Positions 12,437 through 23,061 of a stretch of DNA of 64,000 bases are shown piece by piece; the stretch's first letter is position 1; every line of letters begins with the position of its first letter. The stretch spans positions 77,932,682 to 77,996,681 of the forward strand of contig NC_086386.1 of the NCBI RefSeq assembly GCF_036588685.1, read 5' to 3'. The stretch comes from Mytilus trossulus. Taxonomy: Eukaryota > Mollusca > Bivalvia > Mytilida > Mytilidae. Both the position numbers and the translations under genes were made by a program. Under the pieces are notes generated by a model. That model was given only the letters and a program-made list of their open reading frames with translations. It was not told where the DNA came from and searched no databases.

Positions 12437-14410
12437 ATGGCCGAATCAAAGTCACAACATTTAAGATGTCACGTTTGCTTAGAGGTATTGAAATCGCCTA
12501 AAATTTTGCCTTGTCTTCATTCATTCTGCCAACAATGCATACATGAAATCATTTTGTCGACGGTAAAGAACAAGGAACCGAAACCAAAACAATTCGCATG
12601 CCCGGTATGTCACATTGTAGTTAAACCAAAAGATCCAACGATTGAAATTGAAAAATGAGATTTGCTACTGCAAGACAACACCGCCATGGTTACTGTTGGA
12701 GGGAAGGAGTGTCATACTTGTAAATATCACAACGAAACATCCGCTGTCAGCTTCTGGTGCAAAGTTTGCCCTGAAGCTTTTTGTAAAAGATGCAACACTA
12801 TGCACGGTTGGATGAAACTAACTTCAACGCACGATGTCATCATAATTGAAGATTCAAAGTATATTGATTCTGGTATCGATCTTGACGTTATATCAGAAAA
12901 ATGCAGTCTTCACTGTTCCCTTCCAATCGAAGCTTTTTGTAACGATCATAACGAACTGTGTTGCATATTGTGTTTGACCTTACGCCACCGAGAATGCTAA
13001 AATGTCAAAACAATTAACGAAATACCGGAGACAAAACGAAGTAATGAAACACTAGAAGCGGCCTTACAGAAAATTAAATTTGAAATGGAAAAGCTTCTAG
13101 CAGAAAAAGAAAAGAAGACGGAAAAACTAAAATCAACGGCTGAAACATTCGAAGAGGATGCGTTGAAATTCGTGCAGAAAATTAAGTGCAGGCTCGATGA
13201 CATGTTTGGAAACTTCATCAAGCAGTTGCGTATTATACAAGATGAGCAGGATTCTATCCTTCAAGGAGACGTACAATTCCTTACAAATTCCGTGAGAACA
13301 TTACAGCACTGGATTGAAGTAACCGAAATCGTTAGAATGTTTGGCACAGAAACACAATTTTTTATTCATTCGAAAACTATGACTAGCCAGATTAAAGAAA
13401 GTATTACACAACTTACAATCAGATTTTGTCCAGACTTTGATATCACTCTTGCTTTCATCAAAAATAAGGTTCTTACAGAGATCGACACTGGATTGCATAA
13501 CCTTGGAACAACAACTGTTATAACGAGACCATTAATACTTCAAACAAAGACACTATATAACCTGTGCAAAGATATTGGAATAAAACCATCAGCTAACTTT
13601 CAAAACTTATCTGTCAAAAATGTTCGAAACATATTCATTCAAAATGCTAATATTACATGTGGGGTTTTCATTGATAAAAACCATGTTCTTGTTTGAGGTC
13701 ACTACCTGTCCAAAGAACTCTATTTGATAAATATTAAAACTGGTGGTATTGTTAACATAACCGTCATGGCTGAGAATTATCAAGATTTTAAACGTCTGTG
13801 TTTTGACAAAAGACTAAAGCGTCTTTTCATTTCCTTTTCTGGTGGAGTACTTATGGTGGCCAATATTCGTGAACATATTCTTGAAGAACCACAAAAACTG
13901 TCGCTTGACATTTTAGTAGGTGCAGTGAATGTCTTGGAAGACTTTGTGTATGTCGTAATGAACGACAAAATACAGAAATTCAGAACAACAATACAGCCAT
14001 TAGTAAAAGAGAAATTCATTTTGTGTTTTGAGACAAACACTTCTTCAGGGCTGAACGGATTAGCAGTACAAGATGGCAAACTATTCTATTCTTATATAGA
14101 GAGAGAAGTGAAATGTAGCACAATTCAGGGCAAAGAAAAGTTTTGTCACAAATCTGCTTCACTTAAAACTCCAGAGTGTGAAGTCTTACAGTCACGCCAT
14201 CAGGCATAAGTCTGGTAGTAGATCGTGCTGGAAGTGGATCGTTGCATGCATTGTCGTCTGATGGGAAAGAAAGAAAATTACTGCTAGCTAGGGAAATTCG
14301 TAGAAATCAAAAAGTCGCCAATGGATGTTTGGACCTACGACCGAGGAGAAACGATTTGTATTTGTGGAGGACAGTACATCGAGGTTTATATGATTGATTC
14401 TGAAAAGTAG
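12437..14410 (+). pseudogene. TRIM-like RING/B-box/coiled-coil gene, copy 1, inactivated
   Basis: Starts at ATG 12,437 (ATGGCCGAATC), shortly after an acceptor-like TTATTTGCAG, and aligns along its length with the second copy at 20.8-23.1 kb. A C3HC4 RING is intact at the N-terminus (CHVC, CLHSFC, CPVC), followed by B-box cysteines, a Glu/Lys-rich coiled coil (about 13,085-13,330) and a propeller-like C-terminus ending GGQYIEVYMIDSEK. Three in-frame nonsense codons interrupt it: TGA at 12,656 (TGG in copy 2), TAA at 12,998 (GAA in copy 2) and TGA at 13,694 (GGA in copy 2). A frameshift near 14,160-14,210 is undone near 14,290. TRIM proteins of this layout usually act as E3 ubiquitin ligases. 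This copy cannot make a full protein, and the N-terminal 73-codon fragment holds only the RING. It is probably an old tandem duplicate. Confidence 0.85.
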
Positions 14411-14786
14411 TGTTACGTATACTAGCATTTAGTAGGGTCTAGATAATGAGACATTCATTTCTGTATTTTTTTTAAGGTCATGTATATCTATTTCTTTTTT
14501 TCATTCAGAAAATGTGCGCACCAATTAAAAAGGATCGTGCACAACTTCATCTCAAGTATGTCATATTTGGACAGTCTGGATTTGCTTGACAAGTGACATA
14601 TTTCCAATAAAAGACATAACGGATTAAGGTTTACAATACCACCCTTCAACTGATAACAAATTCAATGCTATATAGTGAATTTTGAAACTTACTAGCTGTT
14701 TTCAATAAAAAAAAAAAGTTAAAAAAAACATTGCCTTTTCAATTTTTTTAGAATTAATTTCAATTCGCTTATTACAAGTTATTACA

Positions 14787-15140
14787 ATGTATAAGCCAAA
14801 CAAATACAAAGTTGAAGAGCATTGAGGATCCAAAATTCCAAAAAGTTGTGCCAAATACGGCTAAGGTAATCTATGCCTTGTATAAGAAAATCCTTAGTTT
14901 TTCAAAAAGTTCAAAGTTTTGTATACAGGAAATTTAAAAAAATGACCACATTATTGATATTCATGTCAACGTGTTGACTACTGGGCTGGTGATACCCTCG
15001 GGGACGAAACGTCCACCAGCAGTGACATCGATCCAGTGGTGTAAATAGTTATCAAAAGGTACCAGGATTATAATTTAGTACGCCAGACGCGCGTTTCGTA
15101 TACATAAGACTCATCAGTGACGCTCATATCAAAATAGTTA
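14787..15140. repeat. Dispersed mussel-type repeat (CTGGGCTGGTGATACCCTCG / CGCCAGACGCGCGTTTCG family)
   Basis: Carries three recognisable blocks in order: AAGTTGAAGAGCATTGAGGA with GTGCCAAATACGGCTAAGG; CTGGGCTGGTGATACCCTCG with CGTCCACCAGCAG; and CGCCAGACGCGCGTTTCG with GACTCATCAGTGACGCTC. Related blocks in rotated order form the insertion at 21,898-22,194. The rotation suggests a tandemly organised parent unit. It may belong to the bivalve satellite/pearl-type elements, but I cannot confirm that here. Confidence 0.6.
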
Positions 15141-15784
15141 TAAAGCAATTTTCCTTTGACACTTTAACAAAATTATCAAAGTTATAAAAAACTTAAATCA
15201 CACACTTTATCTGAAAATTAACAATAGAACATGACTAAAACGTTCAGCTGATTTTTAAAAGTGTTATCTACCTGAAGTTGTGTGTTCCATCTTAAGTTTT
15301 TCGAGCTTGATTTTAGTATTTTGTTATATAGTATAAATCATTTTTAATTTTGTTGAAGAGTTTTGTTACTTTTTCCGTTCTGTTTAAATATACAATTCCT
15401 CCGAAGTGTGGTAATAGTTATTGCCACAACTTTGCGTTCATCGAACATACACTTTTCCATAAAGGTTATCTGCTCTGAAATTATCAAATGGAACGAAACC
15501 AAAATGTGTTATCTTTATCAATAGGATGAGTTTAAAGTAGTGATTATGTCTAGTTTGGGAACCAACCAAAGACAAGAACATTGTCAATTGCTGTTTAATT
15601 TTTTTTTAATGTTATTCGTGTTGTTAGCTAAACAGCGTGCATGCATTGTCGTCTGTCTATTTCTTTTTTATCTTGTATACGTTACACTACTTTTTTTAAC
15701 AAGTATACGTAACACTACTTTCTGGGTGTGGGAATTTCTCGCTACATTAAAGATCTGTTGATGACCTTCTGTTGTTGTGTTTTT

Positions 15785-15838
15785 TTCTATGGTCGGGTTG
15801 TTGTCTCTTTGACACATTCTCCATTTCCATTCTCAATT
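15785..15838 (-). repeat. Dispersed SINE-like repeat, family A (inverted fragment)
   Basis: GGTCGGGTTGTTGTCTCTTT and ACACATTCTCCATTTCC are the reverse complement of the family A core at 11,815, 24,343 and 58,646. Confidence 0.55.
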
Positions 15839-15931
15839 TTAGCTATATTTATAAGGAATTTTATATTCTTTTAAGTTAATCATAACACGCTGAACATCTT
15901 CAGTGATGCTCAGTTATATTAAATTTATTAA

Positions 15932-16882
15932 GTAACAAGAGTGCACACACTGAAATGTCTCGCCTTCTTTACTAATCATTGATATTATGTTGATAGTCCT
16001 AAGTATAAAGCTTTATTACAACTGTCACATAAACTTAACAGTAACCAAGATATCTAAACAAAGACCAATGAACCATGAAAATGAGGTGAAAGTCAGATGA
16101 ACCATACCAGGCAGACATGTACAGCCAACAATGCTTCCATACAACACATATAGTTGACCTATTACTTATAGTATAAGAAAAATAGACCAAAACACAAAAA
16201 CTTTACAATGTGTAATGAACCGTGAAATTGAGGTCATGGTCAAATAAAACCCGCGGGGCTGACATAAAGATCATAATATATTTCCATGCACCAAATATAG
16301 TTGACCTTTGGCATATTATATGAGATAAAAAGACCAAAACTTAAAAACTGAACTTTGACCATTGAACCATGAAAACGAGGTCAAGGTCAGATGACACCTG
16401 CCAGTTGGACATGTTCACCTTACAGTCCTTCCATACACCGTATTTACTAGACCTATTGCTTGTAGTATCTGAGATATGGACTTGACCACCAAAACTTAAC
16501 CTTGTTCACTGATCAATGAAATGAAGTCGAGGTCAAGTGAAAACTGTCTGACGGGCATGAGGACCTTGCAAGGTACGCACATACCAAATATAGTTATCCA
16601 ATAACTTATAATAAGAGAGAATTTAACATTACAAAAAATCTTAAAAGGTTTTTTTCAAGTAGTCACTGATCCATGAAAATGAGGTCAAGGACATTGGAAA
16701 TGTGACTGACGGAAGGTTCTTAACATGAGGCATCTATATACAAAGTATGAAGCATTCATGTCTTCTACCTTCCAAAATATAAATCTTTTAAGAAGTGAGC
16801 TAACACCGCCGCCGCCGCCGTAGCCGCCGCCGGATCACTATCCCTATGTCGAGCTTTCTGCAACAAAAGTTGCAGGCTCGAC
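15932..16882 (+). mobile_element. Hairpin-ended element with five ~150-bp internal tandem repeats
   Basis: Begins at AACAAGAGTGCACACACTG and ends in a strong hairpin at 16,848-16,882 (GTCGAGC ... GCTCGAC, with CTGCAAC/GTTGCAG inside). Five internal units share a core like CATTGAACCATGAAAATGAG followed by GTCAAGGTCA; core positions are 16,066, 16,213, 16,360, 16,514 and 16,671, giving spacings of 147-157 bp. A CCG-rich stretch (16,806-16,832) precedes the hairpin. A 3' hairpin with a tandem-repeat core resembles non-autonomous Helitron-like elements of bivalves. No replicase is encoded. Confidence 0.6.
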
Positions 16883-16889
16883 AATACCT

Positions 16890-17620
16890 GTGTACTTATG
16901 GTAGAATAATTTGTGTGTTTTCTTTGATGATATATTTGTTTGTTTTTATAGAAGTAAAGATTAAAAAACTATATTCACTGCTTTACCCCTATTTTTGACA
17001 TTTTAACTTTTATGTCTGTTTGTTTTGTTCACACACTGTTGTCAATATTATGAAATTGTATGGGACTGTCATACAAGTGAGAGGTTAAGCTAGCTATAAA
17101 ACCAGATGTAATCTGCAATTTTCTACATACCAAGTCATGCATAGATAGCTGTCTTCCATTCGTTTGATATGATTGCGCTCTTGACTTTTTGGTAATTAAC
17201 GATTTGATTTTTCCCAGGAGTTCAATATTTTTGTTATTTTACTTATTATGATAAGACTGATATAAGAGGTGATGATTATGCAATTATGTTGACTGATGTG
17301 AGAGATATGGTCATTTTCAACAAATGACGAATTTTCAGTACACCCATGCTATTTTTTTTTTTTTATTTCTAATGGAAATTTTAGTTGTAATGGTTTAAAT
17401 GAAAGCTTGTAGGATTTATGATTCAGAACATTAATAATAAACACGACTTACATCTGTTTTGATAAAATTAAATTGTATTGCAGTCCGATTATGGGGTATT
17501 TGTGTGCGTACAGTGTCAGAAAAACAACGTTAATAATTACTCTAACGAAAAATAGTAGCTTCTTTATCATTTTATGTAACATATATCTACAAACTAAATT
17601 CAATCAGCGTACATGAAGTT
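16890..17620. other. Non-coding stretch
   Basis: AT-rich with no gene or defined repeat that I can support. Confidence 0.4.
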
Positions 17621-17626
17621 CATGCC

Positions 17627-18552
17627 CATCCTGTTACCGCTACTTAAACCAGCCGTTGAATTGTTCTCTCTATGGATATTGAATCAGTCAGTGATGATTT
17701 CAAAAGTGCAAAGTAACCTTTTCATTTAAAACGCCACGTTTCTACAGTGTAGAGAAAAGAAATTTCATGACAGTTAGTAAAAAAAAAAGTAGAGAATATT
17801 TTTTTCATGTCTTTGCTGTTACCAACAATTTTGATAAATTGCACCAACAGTATACTTGTAAGTGCAATAACGTGTTGCAAACCAAAAACCATAAACACTT
17901 CACTAAAGGGAGTAGTTATTTCACAACAGCATTAAAAAAAATGATGAAATTTGTCTATCCTGTTACGTCTATCCTGTTACTATGCTTGCAGTAACAGGAT
18001 TATAAAATTTTAGACAGAAACATGGTTAAAAAGTCTTACCATATAGTTGCAAAACAAATGAAATATTTCGTTGTTTCAACTCATCTTAGGTTATAACGTC
18101 TTAATCTTCATAATTAAGCATTTCAGGTGCAATACTGATATCGTTAACAGGATAGACAAAAAGATAACAGGATATATTTTTATATAGTGATATATCAGAA
18201 AAGTACGGCCCTGTTACCAATGAAATAAGGAAAAAAATAAACTAACTAATGAGTGATTTACTTGATGTTGAGTTTATTTTAAAGAGAGAAAATATGCCAA
18301 AATATATGAATTGCTCTCTTAGACTTGCATTACTGGTGGTAATTTTTTTACAACCTTTGAAAACCAATTTTTAGAGGTATTTTTCTGTTAAACCTGGAAA
18401 ATAATCTATTATTTCAGAGAATGAATATAAATATATAAGTTTATTCTCTTGAAATCCATCTAAATGTCTACGTAAAACAAGCTTAAAGGTGTGTCTAAAC
18501 CTTTTCTCAATAACCCAAAATGTCTTGAAAATGGTAACAGGATAGACAAAAT
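17627..18552. repeat. Cluster of direct and inverted ATCCTGTTAC motifs
   Basis: Forward copies of CTATCCTGTTAC or its core lie near 17,629, 17,955 and 17,970. Inverse copies of GTAACAGGATAGACA or its core lie near 17,991, 18,148, 18,165 and 18,535, and a partial forward core CCTGTTACC lies near 18,211. The arrangement, mostly forward on the left and inverse on the right, resembles subterminal repeats of a foldback-type element, but termini and target duplication could not be fixed. Confidence 0.45.
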
Positions 18553-18559
18553 GTTGTAC

Positions 18560-19505
18560 CACCTATCAAAAAATGTTCCAAGATATTCTTGTATGATATT
18601 ATTAAGATTGCATCTTTTAATATGTTGTTCTTTAAGTACTGTATGTTTTGATTTGCTAATGTAGATAGTTGCTTTGATAAGGAACTTTTAATAAATTTTT
18701 CAATTTCAAAAATCGTCATTGTTTTAAAGTCTTTTTCATCGTAAATTGGTCTTGTTTCTTAGTCTAGTTAACGTGTTTTTTTAAAAATACTAGTATAATT
18801 AACAAAACAAGGAGGATAGCGAATAAACACACGAGCAAATATACAAGATGCAAACATCGAAAAGAAGAAGGGAAAAGAAATAACAAATTATTCAATGAAT
18901 GTTCACAAATATTTCTAATTTTCCGTTGTAAATTCTTTACTTATCTTGAGATACTCTTTACAAAAACGAGATTTTCTTTGCATTTTTTTTCAGGAAACAC
19001 AAATACAGGTGCTGAAGCATTATGATGCGTTTTTACACCCACTGCTCTTTTTCAAGTACACACAATGATAATGTTTGAAATTTAATACACCACTTTCGAG
19101 TAAGTCCGTCATCAGAAAAAAAAATCGCCAATTAAGCGCCTTTATGATGTCATTTACCAGAAAGTGGGGATCGCCTGTATCCCTACATTATACACATTCA
19201 TCAAGCGTCTAAGTGATCGTTATTGTGAAGGGTAACCTAGAAATAATATTTGTTCTGCAGGTACTTTTTAAAATAACAATTCCCTAAACATGCTAAAGAC
19301 AGCAGTGCTGAAAGACAATTATGAAAATTCAATTTGCCAAATGATTCGTGCAATATAGCTATGCAGTTTTCCTACCACTCGATCAACACTGGAACGGAAT
19401 TGACGACGCCCTTAAACGCAAGTCAGAATGATATGTAATATATTTGCTTTATAATAATACAATCCAGTTTCTATAACTAATTTATTAACAAGTATATCGT
19501 TTGAT
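18560..19505. other. Non-coding stretch
   Basis: AT-rich with no convincing exon or repeat boundary. Confidence 0.4.
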
Positions 19506-19511
19506 GGAATG

Positions 19512-19661
19512 CAGTGGCGGATCCAAAAGGGGGGGGGGGGGTTCCGGGGGGTTGGCCTTTTTATGGCCGATCAATGCATTAGAATAGGGACATATAGCTG
19601 GACCCCCCTTTTATCCTGGGTTGGGAACCCCTCTGTTTTAAAATGGCTGGATCCGCCCCTG
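19512..19661. mobile_element. hAT-like MITE with CAGTGGCGGATCC ends
   Basis: The left end CAGTGGCGGATCCA and the right end TGGATCCGCCCCTG are inverted repeats (12 of 14 match), with a G-run next to the left end and a C-run in the right half. The motif GAATG flanks both sides (19,507-19,511 and 19,662-19,666). CAG...CTG termini are typical of hAT elements, though 8-bp duplications would be expected and only 5 bp match. Confidence 0.7.
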
Positions 19662-19669
19662 GAATGACA

Positions 19670-20745
19670 ACATGTGTAATATAATAACTTCAATTGATCT
19701 ATTTAATTACATGTTTATTTATGAATGTGCAGACATGTGAGAGTTGTTGATCTGTCAATTATAATCACTGTAACAGATGATACGGTAATAAAGTGAGGTG
19801 AACTTTATAACATGATGTTCACTTAAACCGAAGTTTTTCACGGAAATGCATCGAACTCGAAAGTTGTTTATTTCATTTACCTATAAAAAAAATCAAAAAT
19901 CAAAGCATACTTAAATATGGTAGCAACGTTCGTGTGAACATTTTGAGTTCTGTGTTTCACCAACCTCCCGTGTTCAGAATTCTAAGAACCCAAAAAACGT
20001 CAAAACAATTATACAATACACGAGAATACAAAACTCTTTAACAGAGTTTATGTACATTAAATCAATGTTATAACATTTGTGCGCACACAAAAAAACATGT
20101 ATTTATAATAAATTCTTAAAGTAACATGAATAAGACAGTATGAATATTTGCACATGCACAGTTGTGGTCCCAGATAAAGCGGACTTCGGTCGATATAATA
20201 TACCAGACTTTTTTTTAACAATAAAAAATATTTATCATTTTCCCTAAATATAAATTGACAGTTATTTATTTTAAAAAATGTGTAATGTCTAATGATCCCT
20301 AATATGTGTGTTTTCTTTAAATTTGGAAAAATGATATAAGAAAAAAACATACCCCCTCCCCTAAGAGTTAAATGAAGGTTTCAGTAAAAAATAGAATAAA
20401 GGGCAAAACAAAGAAAGGAACAGGGAAATAAAGAGGTAATATAATAGTAGTAACCATATAAATGAATAATAAAGAGACATTGTTTAAAAAAAAAGGAATA
20501 AAGAAATGTTTAAACGAAACCCTTCCTGACCCTTTGTTATAAAAGCTTTTAAGTTAACTTTTGTAAAATATTAAATGGGTAATGATCAATTTTTATTTTT
20601 ATTTATGCCAATAGCATGGTGTGTAAACATTGGCTAAATTACATCCGAATGATAACAAAAAAATCAACACAAAATTTGGACCAGATTGAATTGTATATCA
20701 TAATGCAGTTCCAATCTTTAAATAGACTTTTGAATTTAAGTTCAT
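19670..20745. other. Non-coding region upstream of TRIM copy 2
   Basis: AT-rich. It probably contains the promoter and the 5' untranslated exon or intron of the second TRIM-like gene, since TTTTGTATCAG just before 20,756 is acceptor-like. No specific regulatory site is identifiable. Confidence 0.4.
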
Positions 20746-20776
20746 TTTGTATCAGGAAGTAAAACATCAATTAAAG

Positions 20777-21991
20777 ATGGCCGATTCAAAGCTCAAGTTC
20801 AAATGTCCTGTTTGCTTAGAGGTACTGAAATCGCCCAAAATTTTGCCTTGTCTTCATTCATTTTGTCAACAATGCATACATGAAATAATCTTAGCTACAG
20901 TCCAAAACAAAGAACCGAAACCAACACAATTTACATGCCCAATATGTCACACCGTTGTCAAACCAAGAGACCCAACAGTTGACATTGAAAACTGGGCTTC
21001 GATACTGCAAGACAACCACGTTGTGGAAACTGCTGAAAGGCAAGAGTGTCATACTTGTAAACATCACAACGAAACATCCGTTGCCAACTTCTGGTGCAAG
21101 GATTGCAATGAAGTTTTTTGTGAAAAATGCAATGCTATGCACGGTTGGGTGAAAATGACTTCTTCGCATAATGTCATTCCGATAGAAGATGCAAAATTCT
21201 TTGATTCTGGTTTCGATCTGGAAGTTATATCAGAAAAATGTAGCCTCCACCCTTCAAACATTATCGAAGCATTATGTACTGATCACGAAGAACTGTGTTG
21301 TGTATTATGTTTAACCTCAAGTCATCGTAAATGCGAAAATGTCAAAACGCTTTCTGAAATTACTCTAACGAATAGAGGTAATGGAACCTTGGAAGAAGTC
21401 TTACAGAAAATGAAACAGGAAACGGATATCCTTCTTGCCGTTAAAGAAACGAAACTTAAATTACTGAAAGATACGACTGAAATAATAGAAAAGGATGCTG
21501 TTAAGTTCGTGCAGACAATTAAGTGTAAGATTGATGATCTGTTGGGAAACTTTATTAAACAATTGCAAATTATACAAGACGAGCAGGATTTAAATATTCA
21601 AGCGGATGTACAATTTCTCAACGACTTCATGAGAACATTAGCGCACTGGATAAGCGCAACTGAAATCATTAGAAAATATGGTACAGAAACTCAATTTTTC
21701 ATTCATTCGAAAACTATGATTGGCCAGATCAACGAAAATATTACACAACTTGGGAAGAGATTTATTCCTGATATTGACACACATATTTCTTTCAATAAGC
21801 ATTATGTTCTAACGCAGATTGTTACTGATATCAAAGGCATTGGAACAGCGATTGTTAAAACGACAACTTCGGAAGATCGAACGAAGGACCTATTTAATAA
21901 AAATAAAATTAACGGTTCTAATTTTCTTGCACCAGATGCGCATTTCGACAATACATGTCTCTTCAGTGATGCTCGTGGCCAAAATATTTGA
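20777..21991 (+). CDS. TRIM-like RING/B-box/coiled-coil protein, copy 2, truncated by an insertion
   Basis: ATG at 20,777 (MADSKLKFKCPVC) follows an acceptor-like GTATCAG 21 bp upstream, so the coding region is probably a single exon. The frame is open for 404 residues. RING C3HC4 ligands are C10, C13, C25, H27, C30, C33, C54 and C57. B-box 1 runs from about C91 to H122 and B-box 2 (CSLHP ... SSHRKC) covers about 150-181. A Glu/Lys-rich coiled coil follows at about 200-300. About residue 373 the host sequence stops, and the last 31 residues come from an inserted repeat ending at TGA. Proteins of this family are usually E3 ubiquitin ligases whose C-terminal domain chooses the substrate. This product would keep the catalytic and oligomerisation parts and lose the C-terminal domain. 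Whether it is expressed is unknown, but the undamaged 5' half suggests recent disruption or retained function. Confidence 0.7.
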   Translation: MADSKLKFKCPVCLEVLKSPKILPCLHSFCQQCIHEIILATVQNKEPKPTQFTCPICHTVVKPRDPTVDIENWASILQDNHVVETAERQECHTCKHHNETSVANFWCKDCNEVFCEKCNAMHGWVKMTSSHNVIPIEDAKFFDSGFDLEVISEKCSLHPSNIIEALCTDHEELCCVLCLTSSHRKCENVKTLSEITLTNRGNGTLEEVLQKMKQETDILLAVKETKLKLLKDTTEIIEKDAVKFVQTIKCKIDDLLGNFIKQLQIIQDEQDLNIQADVQFLNDFMRTLAHWISATEIIRKYGTETQFFIHSKTMIGQINENITQLGKRFIPDIDTHISFNKHYVLTQIVTDIKGIGTAIVKTTTSEDRTKDLFNKNKINGSNFLAPDAHFDNTCLFSDARGQNI

Positions 21992-22194
21992 AATCCAAAG
22001 CTTATATAAAAGATGAAGAGCTATTATAATCATAAAGGTCCAAAAAGTATAGCCAAATCCGTGAAAGAAATCAGAGCTTTGCACGAGGGAGATACATTCC
22101 TTAACACAAAAAATCCGTATTTTCATGCCAGTACCGAAGTACTGGCTACTGGGCTGGTGATACCCTCGGGGACTAATAGTCCACCAGCATTTAA
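21898..22194. mobile_element. 297-bp repeat insertion inside TRIM copy 2
   Basis: Alignment with copy 1 places an insertion between ATTTAA at 21,892-21,897 and ATTTAA at 22,189-22,194, a likely 6-bp target duplication. The insert contains CCAGATGCGCATTTCG, TTCAGTGATGCTCGTGG and CTGGGCTGGTGATACCCTCG, all diverged matches to blocks at 14,787-15,140. Insert plus duplicated site is 297 bp, exactly 99 codons, so the downstream gene remains in the original frame. The insert itself supplies in-frame TGA (21,989) and TAA (22,007). Confidence 0.7.
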
Positions 22195-23061
22195 CCTGTC
22201 ACGCAAGATTGGCATAAAAGCTGTTGACTTTGAAGGCATTGCAGTAAAACATCTTCGAAATATATTCATTCAAGATGCTGGTATTAAATGCGGGGTTTCC
22301 ATTGGCGACAATCACGCCATAGTAGGAGCTGACAGCAAGAATGAACTAATACTGTACATTTTAAACATAAAAACCGGTCATGTGGTAAACACTACTGTCA
22401 TTACCCAGGATCTCAAGCATAGCAGCTTGAAATGTTTATGTTTTGATAAAAAAAATAAACATCTTTTTGTAGTCATTCATTCCGGTTTTTTAAAGAATAG
22501 GATTTTGATGGCGGAAGTTAACAATTATGTAATAGAACAACCTCTAACACTGTCATTTGACATACATTTGGGCCAGGTGATTAAAGTGGGTATATGGGAC
22601 GACGATTTATATGTTCTATCGAATGATAAAATACAAAAGTTCAAACCATCATTGCACTCAAAAGTGAAACGACTTTCACTTTGTGTCTTGAATCAAATAT
22701 AAATACAATGTACGGTATGAATGGAGTAGCACTACGTAATGGTACCTGGTTGTATACATCAGGCTACAAACAAGTCAAATGTTTGACCATTCAAGGCAGT
22801 GAACTGTTTAGTTTTCAATCGTTTTCACTGGAAAGTCCAGGTTGCCTGACCGTTACGCCATCTGGTGTTGTTGTCGTAGTAGACCGAGTTGGGAATGGTT
22901 CGTTAAATGCGGTTTCATCCAATGGAAAAAAAGATAAAATATTGCTACAATTCGTTAAGACGACTAGAACGCCGACGGATATTTGGATAGACGATCGAGG
23001 AGAAACAATTTGCGTTTGTGGAGGACATTACATTATGGTTTACAGAATTGAAACAGAATGA
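22195..23061 (+). pseudogene. Orphaned C-terminal half of TRIM copy 2
   Basis: Continues the host gene after the insertion, from NLSRKIGIK to GGHYIMVYRIETE and TGA at 23,059. Repeated beta-strand-like segments ending in NDKIQKF and DDRGETICVCGG suggest an NHL or other propeller-type substrate-binding domain. Copy 1 has the matching region (for example NDKIQKF and DRGETICICGG). One frameshift lies between about 22,655 and 22,685 (two extra or one missing base relative to copy 1), so even without the insertion this end is out of frame after that point. It could be a sequencing error or decay. Confidence 0.75.

Noticed and set aside
12656..13696. Stop-codon readthrough or selenocysteine recoding in TRIM copy 1
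   Set aside because: The three stops are of two kinds (TGA and TAA), at Trp, Glu and Gly positions, and accompanied by frameshifts, so decay is simpler.
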